From G963676205 sp964342525 (GTDB taxonomy: Bacteria; Campylobacterota; Campylobacteria; Campylobacterales; Arcobacteraceae): a stretch of 64,000 nucleotides of DNA. The stretch lies in contig CAYFGQ010000001.1 in assembly GCA_964342525.1 (NCBI GenBank), positions 62,001 through 126,000 of the forward strand. The letters run 5' to 3'. The position numbers were made by a program, and so were the translations under genes. Below the pieces are notes generated by a model. That model saw only the letters and a program-made list of their open reading frames with translations, had not been told where the DNA came from and ran no database searches. Position 1 is the stretch's first letter; each line of letters starts with the position of its first letter. Of the stretch, positions 43,487-51,635 are shown piece by piece.

Positions 43487-43758
43487 TGATTACTCCACCG
43501 ACTAAATATATGAATAATAACGGTTTGATTTTGTTCTATATCAAGGCAAAATACTGTAGGACTAGCCATAGCTAATTCAAAGTATTTTAACGTAGATATA
43601 GGGTAAAAGCAAACCGCCCATAGGGAAGCCTTTAGAGGCATGATCTTCAGTATCAAAATTTTTCGAATTAGCTACTGCTAGTCCTTCAAAATTTTAATAC
43701 AAAATCTCACGCCTCTAAAGACTTTTATTTTTCATGTATTTAGTTAGTGGAGTAATCA
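43487..43758. mobile_element. MITE-like element with terminal inverted repeats (272 bp)
   Basis: The ends are 28-bp inverted repeats matching at 25 positions: left 43487-43514 begins TGATTACTCCAC, right 43731-43758 ends GTGGAGTAATCA. Inside are a 20-bp inverted pair (43559-43578 and 43665-43684, 18 matches, GGACTAGC...GCTAATTC) and a perfect 10-bp pair (CTTTAGAGGC 43630-43639, GCCTCTAAAG 43711-43720) that interleaves with it. There is no transposase or convincing open frame. It fills most of the gap between the convergent paaX and reductase genes. A target-site duplication is not obvious. Confidence 0.7.
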
Positions 43759-43767
43759 TTTTTGCGA

Positions 43768-44784
43768 TTACACTTGTTGTGCAAAATACTCTTCCATATG
43801 GATTAGATCCTCTTTAGCACCTAATTCTAAAACAGTATTTTTACATGAACCAACAAATGATACTCCCCCTGCAATATATACAGAGTAGTTATCAAGATCA
43901 GGCATCAATTGTGGTAACACCTTATTTATTCTACCTTCTAGTCCATCATCTTTATTACTTTGTTGTGTTAGAGTAAATTTGTACTTGAAATTAACATATT
44001 TAGATTCTAAATATTTTAATTTACCGTGATGTACTAAATCCTCTTTAGTTTTTGCGGAAAAAAGTAAGGTTACAGGGTTTTTATGACCTCTGCTTAAATA
44101 AGCGTTTAATAAAGATAAAATGGGTGCCAATCCAGAACCTGAAGCTAGACATAAGATTGGTGTATCCACACTTGGATCCCCTAAAAATGTACCATATGGT
44201 CCATTTATTTTTATATTATCACCAACATTAACTTCATTGTGTATCCATGGGCTAGTTTTTCCATCTGGCTCTAGTGTAACAATAAAAGATAATTCTCCGT
44301 TGGAGCGAGGAGAATTAGCTATGGAATATGGTCTTAATGGGTGACCGGAAGCGGGGTCACCTATCATTGCATATTGTCCAGGCCAGTAACGGATAGCTTT
44401 ACCCAATGGTGAAAGTTTAAGTTCTATAATATTATGTGTTCTTTGTATCTTATCGGTTACTATATGCCAAGAATTTTCAATTGGTGGGAATAGTTTAGGT
44501 TGCGCATCTTCTGTACCAAATTCTATTTCTAAAACGTCGGAGGTTGGTTTAGCCATACACATAAGTCCATAGCCATTGTCTCTATCTTCTTGAGATAAGG
44601 CCATATCCATGATAAAGCCTTGATCAAAATCCCCACTTAGAACTTTTATTTTACATTCACCACAGGCACCTGCTCTACAGTTATTTGGTAATGCATAACC
44701 TTGTTTTTCAAGAACAGATAGTACGGTTTCGCCTGATGGGCAAGCGATCTCTTTTCCTGATGGTTGTATAATAATTTTTTTCAT
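43768..44784 (-). CDS. 2Fe-2S ferredoxin/FAD reductase component of an oxygenase
   Basis: 338 residues. N-terminal plant-type 2Fe-2S ferredoxin domain with Cys36, Cys41, Cys44 and Cys76 (CRAGACGECK, GLMCMAKP), an FAD-binding domain (RPYSIANSP, 151-159) and an NAD(P)H domain (CLASGSGLAPILSLL). This order, ferredoxin first, is that of MmoC, phenol hydroxylase and toluene/benzoate oxygenase reductases. PaaE has the opposite order. It follows the diiron gene by 38 bp on the same strand and almost certainly delivers electrons from NAD(P)H to it. No Rieske or separate ferredoxin gene is next to it. Confidence 0.92.
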   Translation of the reverse strand: MKKIIIQPSGKEIACPSGETVLSVLEKQGYALPNNCRAGACGECKIKVLSGDFDQGFIMDMALSQEDRDNGYGLMCMAKPTSDVLEIEFGTEDAQPKLFPPIENSWHIVTDKIQRTHNIIELKLSPLGKAIRYWPGQYAMIGDPASGHPLRPYSIANSPRSNGELSFIVTLEPDGKTSPWIHNEVNVGDNIKINGPYGTFLGDPSVDTPILCLASGSGLAPILSLLNAYLSRGHKNPVTLLFSAKTKEDLVHHGKLKYLESKYVNFKYKFTLTQQSNKDDGLEGRINKVLPQLMPDLDNYSVYIAGGVSFVGSCKNTVLELGAKEDLIHMEEYFAQQV

Positions 44785-44822
44785 ATTTCAAATTCCTGGT
44801 TATAGTTTTTTTTTAGTATTTC

Positions 44823-45851
44823 TTAGAATACTGGAATGATATCTTCCATATCGATATCACTTACTTCTTTTCCTGTAATTCCAACTTCAGGAATTGCTGG
44901 GAACTCTGTATCATATTTATCTAACACACCTTTTAGGTTAAGCATAGCTTTTTTCCAGTTCTCTTTTTTCTGCTCATAATCAGGAATAAAGAAACCAGCT
45001 TCTCTTGCTAATCTTTCACCTTCTCTTTGGTTTTCAATAAAGTCTTCTGGTAAATCCCAGAACTCCATTGGTGGCTCAAATAATACTGCTGATAAGAATA
45101 GATAACCAGCTCTAATTTGTTTAGTGATGATCTCTTTTTCTTCTTGAGGGATTTTTGGATAATCTCTTTCCATTAGAGTAAGAACGATAGCCATATGTCT
45201 ACCTTCATCTTTACCAATTTTTGAGAATCCTTCTTTAAATACAAGTTCTGTACATCCTGCTGCCATTTGGTGGAAAATAGTAGCTGCTGCAATTTCACCC
45301 ATAAGGAATGACGAGAATAATACTGCTAGTGAATATTTAGGAACTGCATTTTTAAATCCTTCCCAATATCTACCACCGTTGTAGTATAACCATTTAGCAT
45401 TTTTTTGTAGTCTTCTACCAATATCAGTTTTTGGCTCATATGTTAATGGATCTGGATGTTCTAACATTTTAGTGATTACAAGTCCACACATTTGCTCATG
45501 GTTTTGCTCATCTCTAGTTACTGAGAAGAAACATCTTCTAACTACATCTTCTTCATGTAGTTCATAAGTTTTGATAAATGCTGAAGCAAATACCGGTGGT
45601 GCAGATGCATCAAATACTGAAAGGATAGTCCACCAGTATGCAATTGACTCTCTTTGTTCCCATGTGTATTTTGATACATCAAATGTGTCCCATGGTAATT
45701 TTTCTGGGTCCCAATATTCTCTTTGAGATGCTTCCCATACTTCTTGTAACTTAGTTGTAACATTTTCCCAGCTTAGTGGGTATACATTAGGTTGAGGTGT
45801 TGGTGGTGGAAACTCCATAGTTCCAGCAATTTTTTCTCTTGAACCTGCCAT
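44823..45851 (-). CDS. R2-like (ferritin-like) diiron oxygenase
   Basis: 342 residues, helical, no signal peptide. Two diiron half-sites are visible: Glu115-x-x-His118 in RDEQNHEQM, with Asp81 or a nearby acid as the first ligand, and Glu186 (FLMGEIAAAT) with Glu216-x-x-His219 (KDEGRHMA). This layout and spacing match ribonucleotide-reductase R2-like carboxylate-bridged diiron proteins. It is not PaaA, BoxB or a MmoX-type hydroxylase by length and motif. Its partner is the reductase gene downstream, so an O2-activating oxygenase is the natural reading. It lies among phenylacetyl-CoA genes and shares their upstream site pair. Substrate unproven; phenylacetyl-CoA or a related aromatic is inferred. 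The N-terminus is Pro-rich (EFPPPTPQPNVYP). Confidence 0.85.
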   Translation of the reverse strand: MAGSREKIAGTMEFPPPTPQPNVYPLSWENVTTKLQEVWEASQREYWDPEKLPWDTFDVSKYTWEQRESIAYWWTILSVFDASAPPVFASAFIKTYELHEEDVVRRCFFSVTRDEQNHEQMCGLVITKMLEHPDPLTYEPKTDIGRRLQKNAKWLYYNGGRYWEGFKNAVPKYSLAVLFSSFLMGEIAAATIFHQMAAGCTELVFKEGFSKIGKDEGRHMAIVLTLMERDYPKIPQEEKEIITKQIRAGYLFLSAVLFEPPMEFWDLPEDFIENQREGERLAREAGFFIPDYEQKKENWKKAMLNLKGVLDKYDTEFPAIPEVGITGKEVSDIDMEDIIPVF

Positions 45852-45966
45852 TTTCTCTCCTTTGAGTTTGTTATTTTTTTAGTTTGAAATAATATGATTC
45901 AAAATATGTACCATATCTAAAATAATTGTATCATATAAAATTTAACAATTGCTTAAAAAATTGCAA

Positions 45967-46008
45967 TGTATTACAAAAAATATATAAATTGAATAAAAAT
46001 GTAATACT
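45967..46008 (-). promoter_or_regulatory. Candidate regulator site pair for diiron oxygenase operon
   Basis: TGTATTACA (45967-45975) and TGTAATACT (46000-46008), 33 bp apart. On the minus strand the near site reads TGTAATACATTG. It is about 115 bp before the diiron gene. Nothing else distinctive is seen in the 286-bp gap apart from the terminator at 46095. Confidence 0.55.
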
Positions 46009-46094
46009 TTAATATTGCCTATTTTAGGGCTTTATGGTTAATTTTTATGGTTTTGATGCAAAAAGTTATGGAAATTGTAGTTTTGTGTAGTAAA

Positions 46095-46120
46095 AACTAT
46101 ACGAAAAATTTCGTATAGTT
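46095..46120 (-). terminator. Strong hairpin terminator after the liv-crotonase operon
   Basis: Perfect 12-bp arms AACTATACGAAA (46095-46106) and TTTCGTATAGTT (46109-46120), followed by Ts on either strand (TTTTTAC on the minus strand, GATTTTTTT on the plus). It lies 17 bp after the stop of the crotonase gene. Confidence 0.75.
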
Positions 46121-46137
46121 GATTTTTTTGTAATATA

Positions 46138-46917
46138 TTATCTATTTTTGAAAGTTGCTTCTCTTTTTTCTACAAAAGCATTCATACCTTCGATTCTATC
46201 TTCAAGGGTTAATGTTGTATAAAAAGATTTTCTCTCACTCTCTAGTCCTAGTTGAAGTGAGGATTCATATGCATTGTTTACGGATTCTTTTATGAGCCTT
46301 ACAACTGGCTGGGACATTTTTGCAATTTTTGAGGCTAGTTTTATGGCTTCATCTATTACAGTTCCCTCTTCGCAAACTTGTGCTACTAAGCCATACTCTT
46401 TGGCTTCTTTTGCATCTATCATATCACCAGTTAGACAAAGTTGCATAGCTTTTGCTTTTCCAACTGCGTGGGTGAGTCTTTGGGTACCACCAGCTCCTGG
46501 CATTGTTCCGATTTTTACTTCAGGTTGTCCAAATTTTGCAGTTGTATCACAAATGGTGATATCACATAGAAGTGACATCTCACAACCACCACCAAGTGCA
46601 AAACCTGCTACGGCTGCAACTATTGGTTTTGTATGGTTTTCTAAAGCCATCCACTCTTTTTTTACAAACTCATTATTATAAGCATTTGCAAAATCTAATA
46701 TGGCAAGCTCTTTTATATCTGCACCTGCTGCGAATACTTTATTTCCACCTGTTAGAACAATTGCACCAATATCATTATCTTCATCAAAATCTTTTATAGC
46801 TTGTGAAATCTCATCTAATAGTGGAGTACATAAAGCATTGTATGCTTTTGGTCTATTTAAAGTGATAACTCCAACACCATCGTCTAGTTTTTCTACTAAA
46901 ATATATTTATTTTCCAT
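46138..46917 (-). CDS. Enoyl-CoA hydratase/crotonase
   Basis: 259 residues. AAGADIKELAILD, GFALGGGCEMSLLCD and GQPEVKIGTMPGAGGTQRL give both catalytic Glu residues of a true enoyl-CoA hydratase. Similar to PaaF at 34469. It directly follows livF (no gap) as last gene of an importer operon, so it probably acts on CoA esters of what that importer brings in. It could duplicate PaaF, or act on aliphatic or ring-opened CoA intermediates. Confidence 0.88.
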   Translation of the reverse strand: MENKYILVEKLDDGVGVITLNRPKAYNALCTPLLDEISQAIKDFDEDNDIGAIVLTGGNKVFAAGADIKELAILDFANAYNNEFVKKEWMALENHTKPIVAAVAGFALGGGCEMSLLCDITICDTTAKFGQPEVKIGTMPGAGGTQRLTHAVGKAKAMQLCLTGDMIDAKEAKEYGLVAQVCEEGTVIDEAIKLASKIAKMSQPVVRLIKESVNNAYESSLQLGLESERKSFYTTLTLEDRIEGMNAFVEKREATFKNR

Positions 46918-47643
46918 TTACATTCCTAAATATGCTTCTTTAACTCTTGGATCTTTTATAAGATCTTTTGAATCACCACTTAAAACTATCTCACCATTTT
47001 CTAATACATAAGCGCGATCTGAAATGGTAAGTGCAAAGTATGAGTTTTGCTCAACTAAAAATACTGTCATATGAAGTTTTTTAAGCTCCTCAATAAAAGC
47101 AAATATCTCTTCAACAATTACAGGTGCAAGTCCCATTGATGGCTCATCCATTAAAAGTAGATCTGGTTTACTCATCAAAGCACGACCAATTGCTAACATT
47201 TGTTGTTGACCACCTGAAAGGTTTCCTGATACTAAATCTTTTTTCTCATATAGGATTGGGAATTTTTCATAAACAAATTCTAGATCTTTTTTGATCTCCT
47301 CTTTGTCATTTCTTGTGTATGAACCTAAAAGAAGATTATCTTCTACACTTAAAGATTTAAATAATTCTCTTCCTTCTGGAACTTGTGCAATCCCTAGTTT
47401 TACTCTTTTTTCAGGTGCAGCGTCTGTGATATCGATATTTTCTTTAAACATGATATCACCTTTATTTTGCTCCTTTAATCCAGAGATAGTTCTCATCAAA
47501 GTAGTTTTACCTGCACCATTTGCCCCAATTAAAGCGATGATCTCACCCCTTTTTACATTAAGGTTGATATCTTGAAGTACATGAATATTTCCATAGTGAC
47601 AATCAAGCTTTTTAATCTCTAATACAAAATTTCCTTTATTCAT
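46918..47643 (-). CDS. livF: ABC transporter ATPase, LivF family
   Basis: 241 residues from ATG 47643 (MNKGNFVLEIKKL), which has AAGGAT seven bases upstream; an in-frame ATG at 47658 is less well placed. Walker A GANGAGKTTLMRTI, signature NLSGGQQQMLAIGRAL, Walker B LLLMDEPSMGL. It is the second ATPase of a branched-chain-amino-acid-type (HAAT) importer. Overlaps livG by 8 bp. In aromatic regions such importers often carry aromatic acids, so phenylacetate or a relative is likely but not proven. Confidence 0.92.
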   Translation of the reverse strand: MNKGNFVLEIKKLDCHYGNIHVLQDINLNVKRGEIIALIGANGAGKTTLMRTISGLKEQNKGDIMFKENIDITDAAPEKRVKLGIAQVPEGRELFKSLSVEDNLLLGSYTRNDKEEIKKDLEFVYEKFPILYEKKDLVSGNLSGGQQQMLAIGRALMSKPDLLLMDEPSMGLAPVIVEEIFAFIEELKKLHMTVFLVEQNSYFALTISDRAYVLENGEIVLSGDSKDLIKDPRVKEAYLGM

Positions 47644-48406
47644 GTAATGATCCTTCACCTAAATAAGCTTTAATAACCTCTGGGTTTGAAGAGATCTGCT
47701 CAGGACTTCCCTCAGCTAGTTTCTCCCCAAAATTTATAACTGTAATATGATCTGAGATATTCATGATCATTTTCATATCATGCTCAATTAAAAGGATAGT
47801 AACGCCCTCAGCTGCGATCTCTTTGATAATCTCAGCAATCTCTGAAGTCTCAGTACCATTAAGCCCTGCAACTGGCTCGTCTAAAAGTAGAAGTTTTGGA
47901 TTTATAGCTAAGGCTCTAACAATCTCTACTTTTTTTAATATTCCATAAGATAAATCACTACACAGTGTATAAGCATGCTCTTCAATTCCTACTCTTTTTA
48001 AGTGGGATAGGGCAATATGTCTATATTTATCTTCATCATCTAAGATAGATTCAAATTGGAAAGAACACTTCAATAGATTTTTATTCATATAGATATTAAA
48101 TCCAAGAAGAATATTTTCCATAACCGTCATATTTTCACATATTTCAAGATTTTGAAAAGTTCTCATAATATGTTTATTTACAAGTTTATGGGTAGGAACA
48201 TTTGTGATCTTTTCATCATTGAAATAGATATCACCAACATCAACACTATAAATCCCTGAGATCATATTTACTAAAGTGGTTTTTCCTGCACCATTTGGTC
48301 CAATTAAAGCGTGGATTGTCCCTTCTTCTACTTCAAAAGAGATATCATTTACAGCTTTTAGTCCACCAAAACTTTTACAAATTCCATCAACTTTTAATAA
48401 ACTCAT
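47636..48406 (-). CDS. livG: ABC transporter ATPase, LivG family
   Basis: 256 residues. Walker A GPNGAGKTTLVNMI, signature DLSYGILKKVEIVRAL, Walker B LLLLDEPVAGLN, and the long insert and C-terminal extension typical of LivG (HDMKMIMNISDHITVINFGE). Pairs with LivF to power the importer. Start overlaps livM by 4 bp. Confidence 0.92.
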   Translation of the reverse strand: MSLLKVDGICKSFGGLKAVNDISFEVEEGTIHALIGPNGAGKTTLVNMISGIYSVDVGDIYFNDEKITNVPTHKLVNKHIMRTFQNLEICENMTVMENILLGFNIYMNKNLLKCSFQFESILDDEDKYRHIALSHLKRVGIEEHAYTLCSDLSYGILKKVEIVRALAINPKLLLLDEPVAGLNGTETSEIAEIIKEIAAEGVTILLIEHDMKMIMNISDHITVINFGEKLAEGSPEQISSNPEVIKAYLGEGSLHE

Positions 48407-49368
48407 GAATTGGCCTTTTTAATCTCTTTTTTCTTTTCATATTTTAAAACATCAAAAATTGAAACAATACCCTTTGGCATAAAGATCATTACAAAGATAA
48501 TGATTGCTCCAAATACCATATGTTCATAATCGTGTAAAAATGTTAAAAACTGTGGAAGTGCTGTGATAATAATAGCACCGATAACAGCACCATAAATCCT
48601 ACCAAGACCACCAAATACGATCATAACGATAAGCTCAATACTTCTCATAAATCCTGATTCTTCAGGTGAAATAAATCCAGTATAATAAGAGTATAAACTC
48701 CCCGCAACAGTAGCAATCACCACAGAAATCACAAATACATATGTTTTATAATAAGGCACATCTGCCCCAATAGCTTTAGCAGCTGTCTCAGAATCTCTAA
48801 TACATCTTAAGATTCTTCCAAATGGTGAATGTACTACATTTTGTAAAGCCCAGATTGAAAATACTAAGAACATCGCTGAAAGTACATACCACTGTATATC
48901 ATTTTCAAAAACATATCCTAAGATATTAAATTCACTTACACCCATACCATCTGGTCCACCAGTTAATTGATCTTCATTTGTTAATATAATCGAGATGATA
49001 ATACCTACTGCTAATGTTCCCATTGCAAGGTAGTGACCTTCTAGTTTTAATATTGGTTTTGAAATAAAATAAGCCATAATTGCTAATACTACACTGGCAA
49101 TTAAAATACTTAATACTGGATCAAACTCATAAGTTGTAGATAATATCACTGCCACATATGCACCTAGTCCTGCAAATGCCCCATGACCAAGTGAAATCTG
49201 ACCTGTATATCCCACAAGCATATTTAATCCAATACAAATCACAGCATTTAACATACACATAATCGCAATCTCATAATGAAAACTATTTTGTAATAAAAAA
49301 GGAATTACACACAAAATGATAATCATTGTAATAATACCTCTATCTAAAAATAAACCTTTATTTTCCAT
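48403..49368 (-). CDS. livM: ABC transporter permease, LivM family
   Basis: 321 residues with about nine hydrophobic segments. Conserved LivM features include GLNMLVGYTGQISLGHGAFA and the cytoplasmic loop SPFGRILRCIRDSETAAKAI that contacts the ATPases. It forms the inner-membrane channel with LivH. The C-terminus is Lys-rich and cytosolic. Confidence 0.92.
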   Translation of the reverse strand: MENKGLFLDRGIITMIIILCVIPFLLQNSFHYEIAIMCMLNAVICIGLNMLVGYTGQISLGHGAFAGLGAYVAVILSTTYEFDPVLSILIASVVLAIMAYFISKPILKLEGHYLAMGTLAVGIIISIILTNEDQLTGGPDGMGVSEFNILGYVFENDIQWYVLSAMFLVFSIWALQNVVHSPFGRILRCIRDSETAAKAIGADVPYYKTYVFVISVVIATVAGSLYSYYTGFISPEESGFMRSIELIVMIVFGGLGRIYGAVIGAIIITALPQFLTFLHDYEHMVFGAIIIFVMIFMPKGIVSIFDVLKYEKKKEIKKANS

Positions 49369-49376
49369 CTTATAAC

Positions 49377-50246
49377 CTACACTCTTGTTGATTTCTTTGC
49401 ACCAAATAAACCACCTGGAAAAAAGAATAAAATTAAAAGTAATACAACAAATGCCACCGCATCTTTGTATTCACTACTTATATAACCAGCAACGAAAGAT
49501 TCTAATATCCCTAAAAGAACTCCTCCAAATACTGCACCAAATGGATTACCAATACCACCAATAATAGCAGCACAAAACCCCTTTAATCCAAGCATAATTC
49601 CTATCTCATAGTTCATAGATGTGATAGGTGTCAGTACTATTCCACCGATCGCTGCAATTGATGCAGATATCATAAAGTTCATGATTAGGATTTTTTTAAC
49701 AGAAATACCCACTAGCTTTGCTGCATCTTTATTATCAGCAGTTGCTAACATAGCTTTTCCTAATTTTGTTTTGTTAAATAAATAATATAATGCAAATACA
49801 ATACAAAGTGAAACAACAATTACTAAAATTGCTTGAGGTGTTATAGTTGCACCAAAAATAGAAATAGGTGTATCACTTATAAAACTTGGTAAAGTATGCA
49901 TTTGTTTATCAAATCCAACTTGTGAAGCACCTCTTACAAATATAGAATAACCTAGTGTTAAAATTATCAGTGAAGTAACAGAAGAGTTACTAGATAAAGA
50001 AACTAATTTAAAAAGAACATAACCTAAAAGAGCCGCTAACATAATAGCCATAGGAAATGCTAATACAAAAGGAAAATCTGCATATGTTAAAAACACCGCT
50101 GCCATTCCACCAATCATTACAAACTCCCCTTGAGAGAAGTTTATAATTTTACTTGAGTTATATATTACTGTAAAACCAAGACCCACTAAAGCGTAGATAA
50201 ATCCTACAGTTAAACCACCAAACGAATATTGTAATAGTTCTACCAT
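49377..50246 (-). CDS. livH: ABC transporter permease, LivH family
   Basis: 289 residues, about eight hydrophobic segments. Motifs GLTVGFIYALVGLGFTVIYN and INFSQGEFVMIGG near the start, and GLKGFCAAIIGGIGNPFGAV, are typical of LivH. It pairs with LivM. It begins 4 bp after the binding-protein gene. Confidence 0.92.
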   Translation of the reverse strand: MVELLQYSFGGLTVGFIYALVGLGFTVIYNSSKIINFSQGEFVMIGGMAAVFLTYADFPFVLAFPMAIMLAALLGYVLFKLVSLSSNSSVTSLIILTLGYSIFVRGASQVGFDKQMHTLPSFISDTPISIFGATITPQAILVIVVSLCIVFALYYLFNKTKLGKAMLATADNKDAAKLVGISVKKILIMNFMISASIAAIGGIVLTPITSMNYEIGIMLGLKGFCAAIIGGIGNPFGAVFGGVLLGILESFVAGYISSEYKDAVAFVVLLLILFFFPGGLFGAKKSTRV

Positions 50247-50250
50247 TTTA

Positions 50251-51399
50251 TTACTCTGCTAATGCCCAAGTACCATTTTTGATAACTAACATTTTAATCC
50301 CTGAATCGATATCTAATCCTAGGTGATCTTTTTTGCTCATAGAAAACATACCATTTAGACCAACATAGTTTTTAGTTGACTCAATAGCATCTCTGATCTC
50401 TTTAGGCTCAGCAGACTCAGCTTTTTTGATACCATCTACGATAAGATTTAATGCATCAAATGCATACCCACCAAATGTAGATACTGGTGAATTATATTTC
50501 CCCTCATAATTCTTAATATAATCCAGAGCTACTTCTTTAATTGGATTTGAATCTTCTAATAGTGAAGCAACTACAACAGGAGGAGAAGCTACGATAACAT
50601 CTTCACCAGCACTACCAGTTAACTCAATAAACTTTTTAGAAGCTACACCATGAGATTGAACAAGAGTTTGAGTCATACCTAATTGTTTGAAGTTTTTAGT
50701 TACGATTGCTGGTCCTTGACCAAATCCTGGATTTACAACTGCTTGAACATTTGACATAGATTTGATTTTTGTTAATTGTGATGTCATATCTGTATCTTTT
50801 GGACCATATGTCTCATCTGCAACAATTTTGATCCCATTGTCACCAGCTACATCTTTACACTGACTTCTCATAGATTTACCAAATCCACCAGTTCCAGAGA
50901 TCAGAGCTACATTTGTTTTACCATTATTTTTTAAGTATTGAAAAATCTTTTGACATGCCATTCTATCTGTAGCAGGAGTTTTAAATACATATTTTTTTAC
51001 AGGTTTTACAATCTTGATTGATCCTGCCATTGATACTAGAGGAATCTTTGCTCTTTTGATAAATGGTAAAATCGCCATTGTTTCCCCTGATGCTGATCCA
51101 CCGATAATAGCAACTACTTCATCTTGATTGATTAATCTTTTTACAAATGTTGTAGCTTTTTTAGGATTTGCACCTGTATCATAACTTACTAGTTCTAGTT
51201 CTTTTCCAAGTACACCACCCTCTTTATTGATCTTATCAACATATAGTTCTAATGTCTTTAATTCTGGATCCCCTAAAAATGATGCAGGACCAGTTGCTGC
51301 AACTAATGCCCCAATTTTAATAGTATCTTTTGCATTTGCAAATGTACTCATCAAAAACAAACCTAATAAAACAGTTGTTATTCTCATAACTCTTTTCAT
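50251..51399 (-). CDS. livK: Periplasmic binding protein of LIV-type importer
   Basis: 382 residues. Signal peptide of about 23 residues (ITTVLLGLFLMSTFANA). The mature protein is a type-1 periplasmic binding fold (IKIGALVAATGPASFLGDPE, VAIIGGSASGETMAILPFIK). Related proteins bind branched-chain amino acids, amides or aromatic acids. The operon with livHMGF and a crotonase, and the upstream site pair shared with paa genes, make an aromatic or related carboxylic acid the favoured ligand; this is inference. Confidence 0.9.
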   Translation of the reverse strand: MKRVMRITTVLLGLFLMSTFANAKDTIKIGALVAATGPASFLGDPELKTLELYVDKINKEGGVLGKELELVSYDTGANPKKATTFVKRLINQDEVVAIIGGSASGETMAILPFIKRAKIPLVSMAGSIKIVKPVKKYVFKTPATDRMACQKIFQYLKNNGKTNVALISGTGGFGKSMRSQCKDVAGDNGIKIVADETYGPKDTDMTSQLTKIKSMSNVQAVVNPGFGQGPAIVTKNFKQLGMTQTLVQSHGVASKKFIELTGSAGEDVIVASPPVVVASLLEDSNPIKEVALDYIKNYEGKYNSPVSTFGGYAFDALNLIVDGIKKAESAEPKEIRDAIESTKNYVGLNGMFSMSKKDHLGLDIDSGIKMLVIKNGTWALAE

Positions 51400-51457
51400 T
51401 CTCTTACCCCTTTAGTTTATATAATGGATCAAATAAATTTCATCCTTATGAAAAAAT

Positions 51458-51500
51458 TGTATTACACTAAAACTTAAATTGTAAATAAATTTGTAATATA
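51458..51500 (-). promoter_or_regulatory. Candidate regulator site pair for the liv operon
   Basis: TGTATTACA (51458-51466) and TGTAATATA (51492-51500), 34 bp apart, 59 bp before livK. On the minus strand the near site reads TGTAATACAATTTT, the same 14 bases as before the ndh-like gene. Confidence 0.6.
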
Positions 51501-51635
51501 TTTTAAAGAAGTATTTCAAAATGTAACAAAAAAACTAGAAAATATTAAAAAATAGTAATATAAAATTTAAAAAGATAGGGAAAATATTGAAAAAAAGCAT
51601 AAAAATATTACATTTTTACACTTTTTATAAGAAGA

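Noticed and set aside
43471..43656. Minus-strand 61-residue frame inside the MITE-like element
   Set aside because: It contains no transposase or other motif and spans the inverted repeat end; treated as non-coding.
44823..45851. Calling the diiron protein PaaA or BoxB
   Set aside because: Length and motifs do not match either: PaaA has a different context around its ExxH motifs and BoxB is much longer; the reductase has ferredoxin first, unlike PaaE and BoxA.
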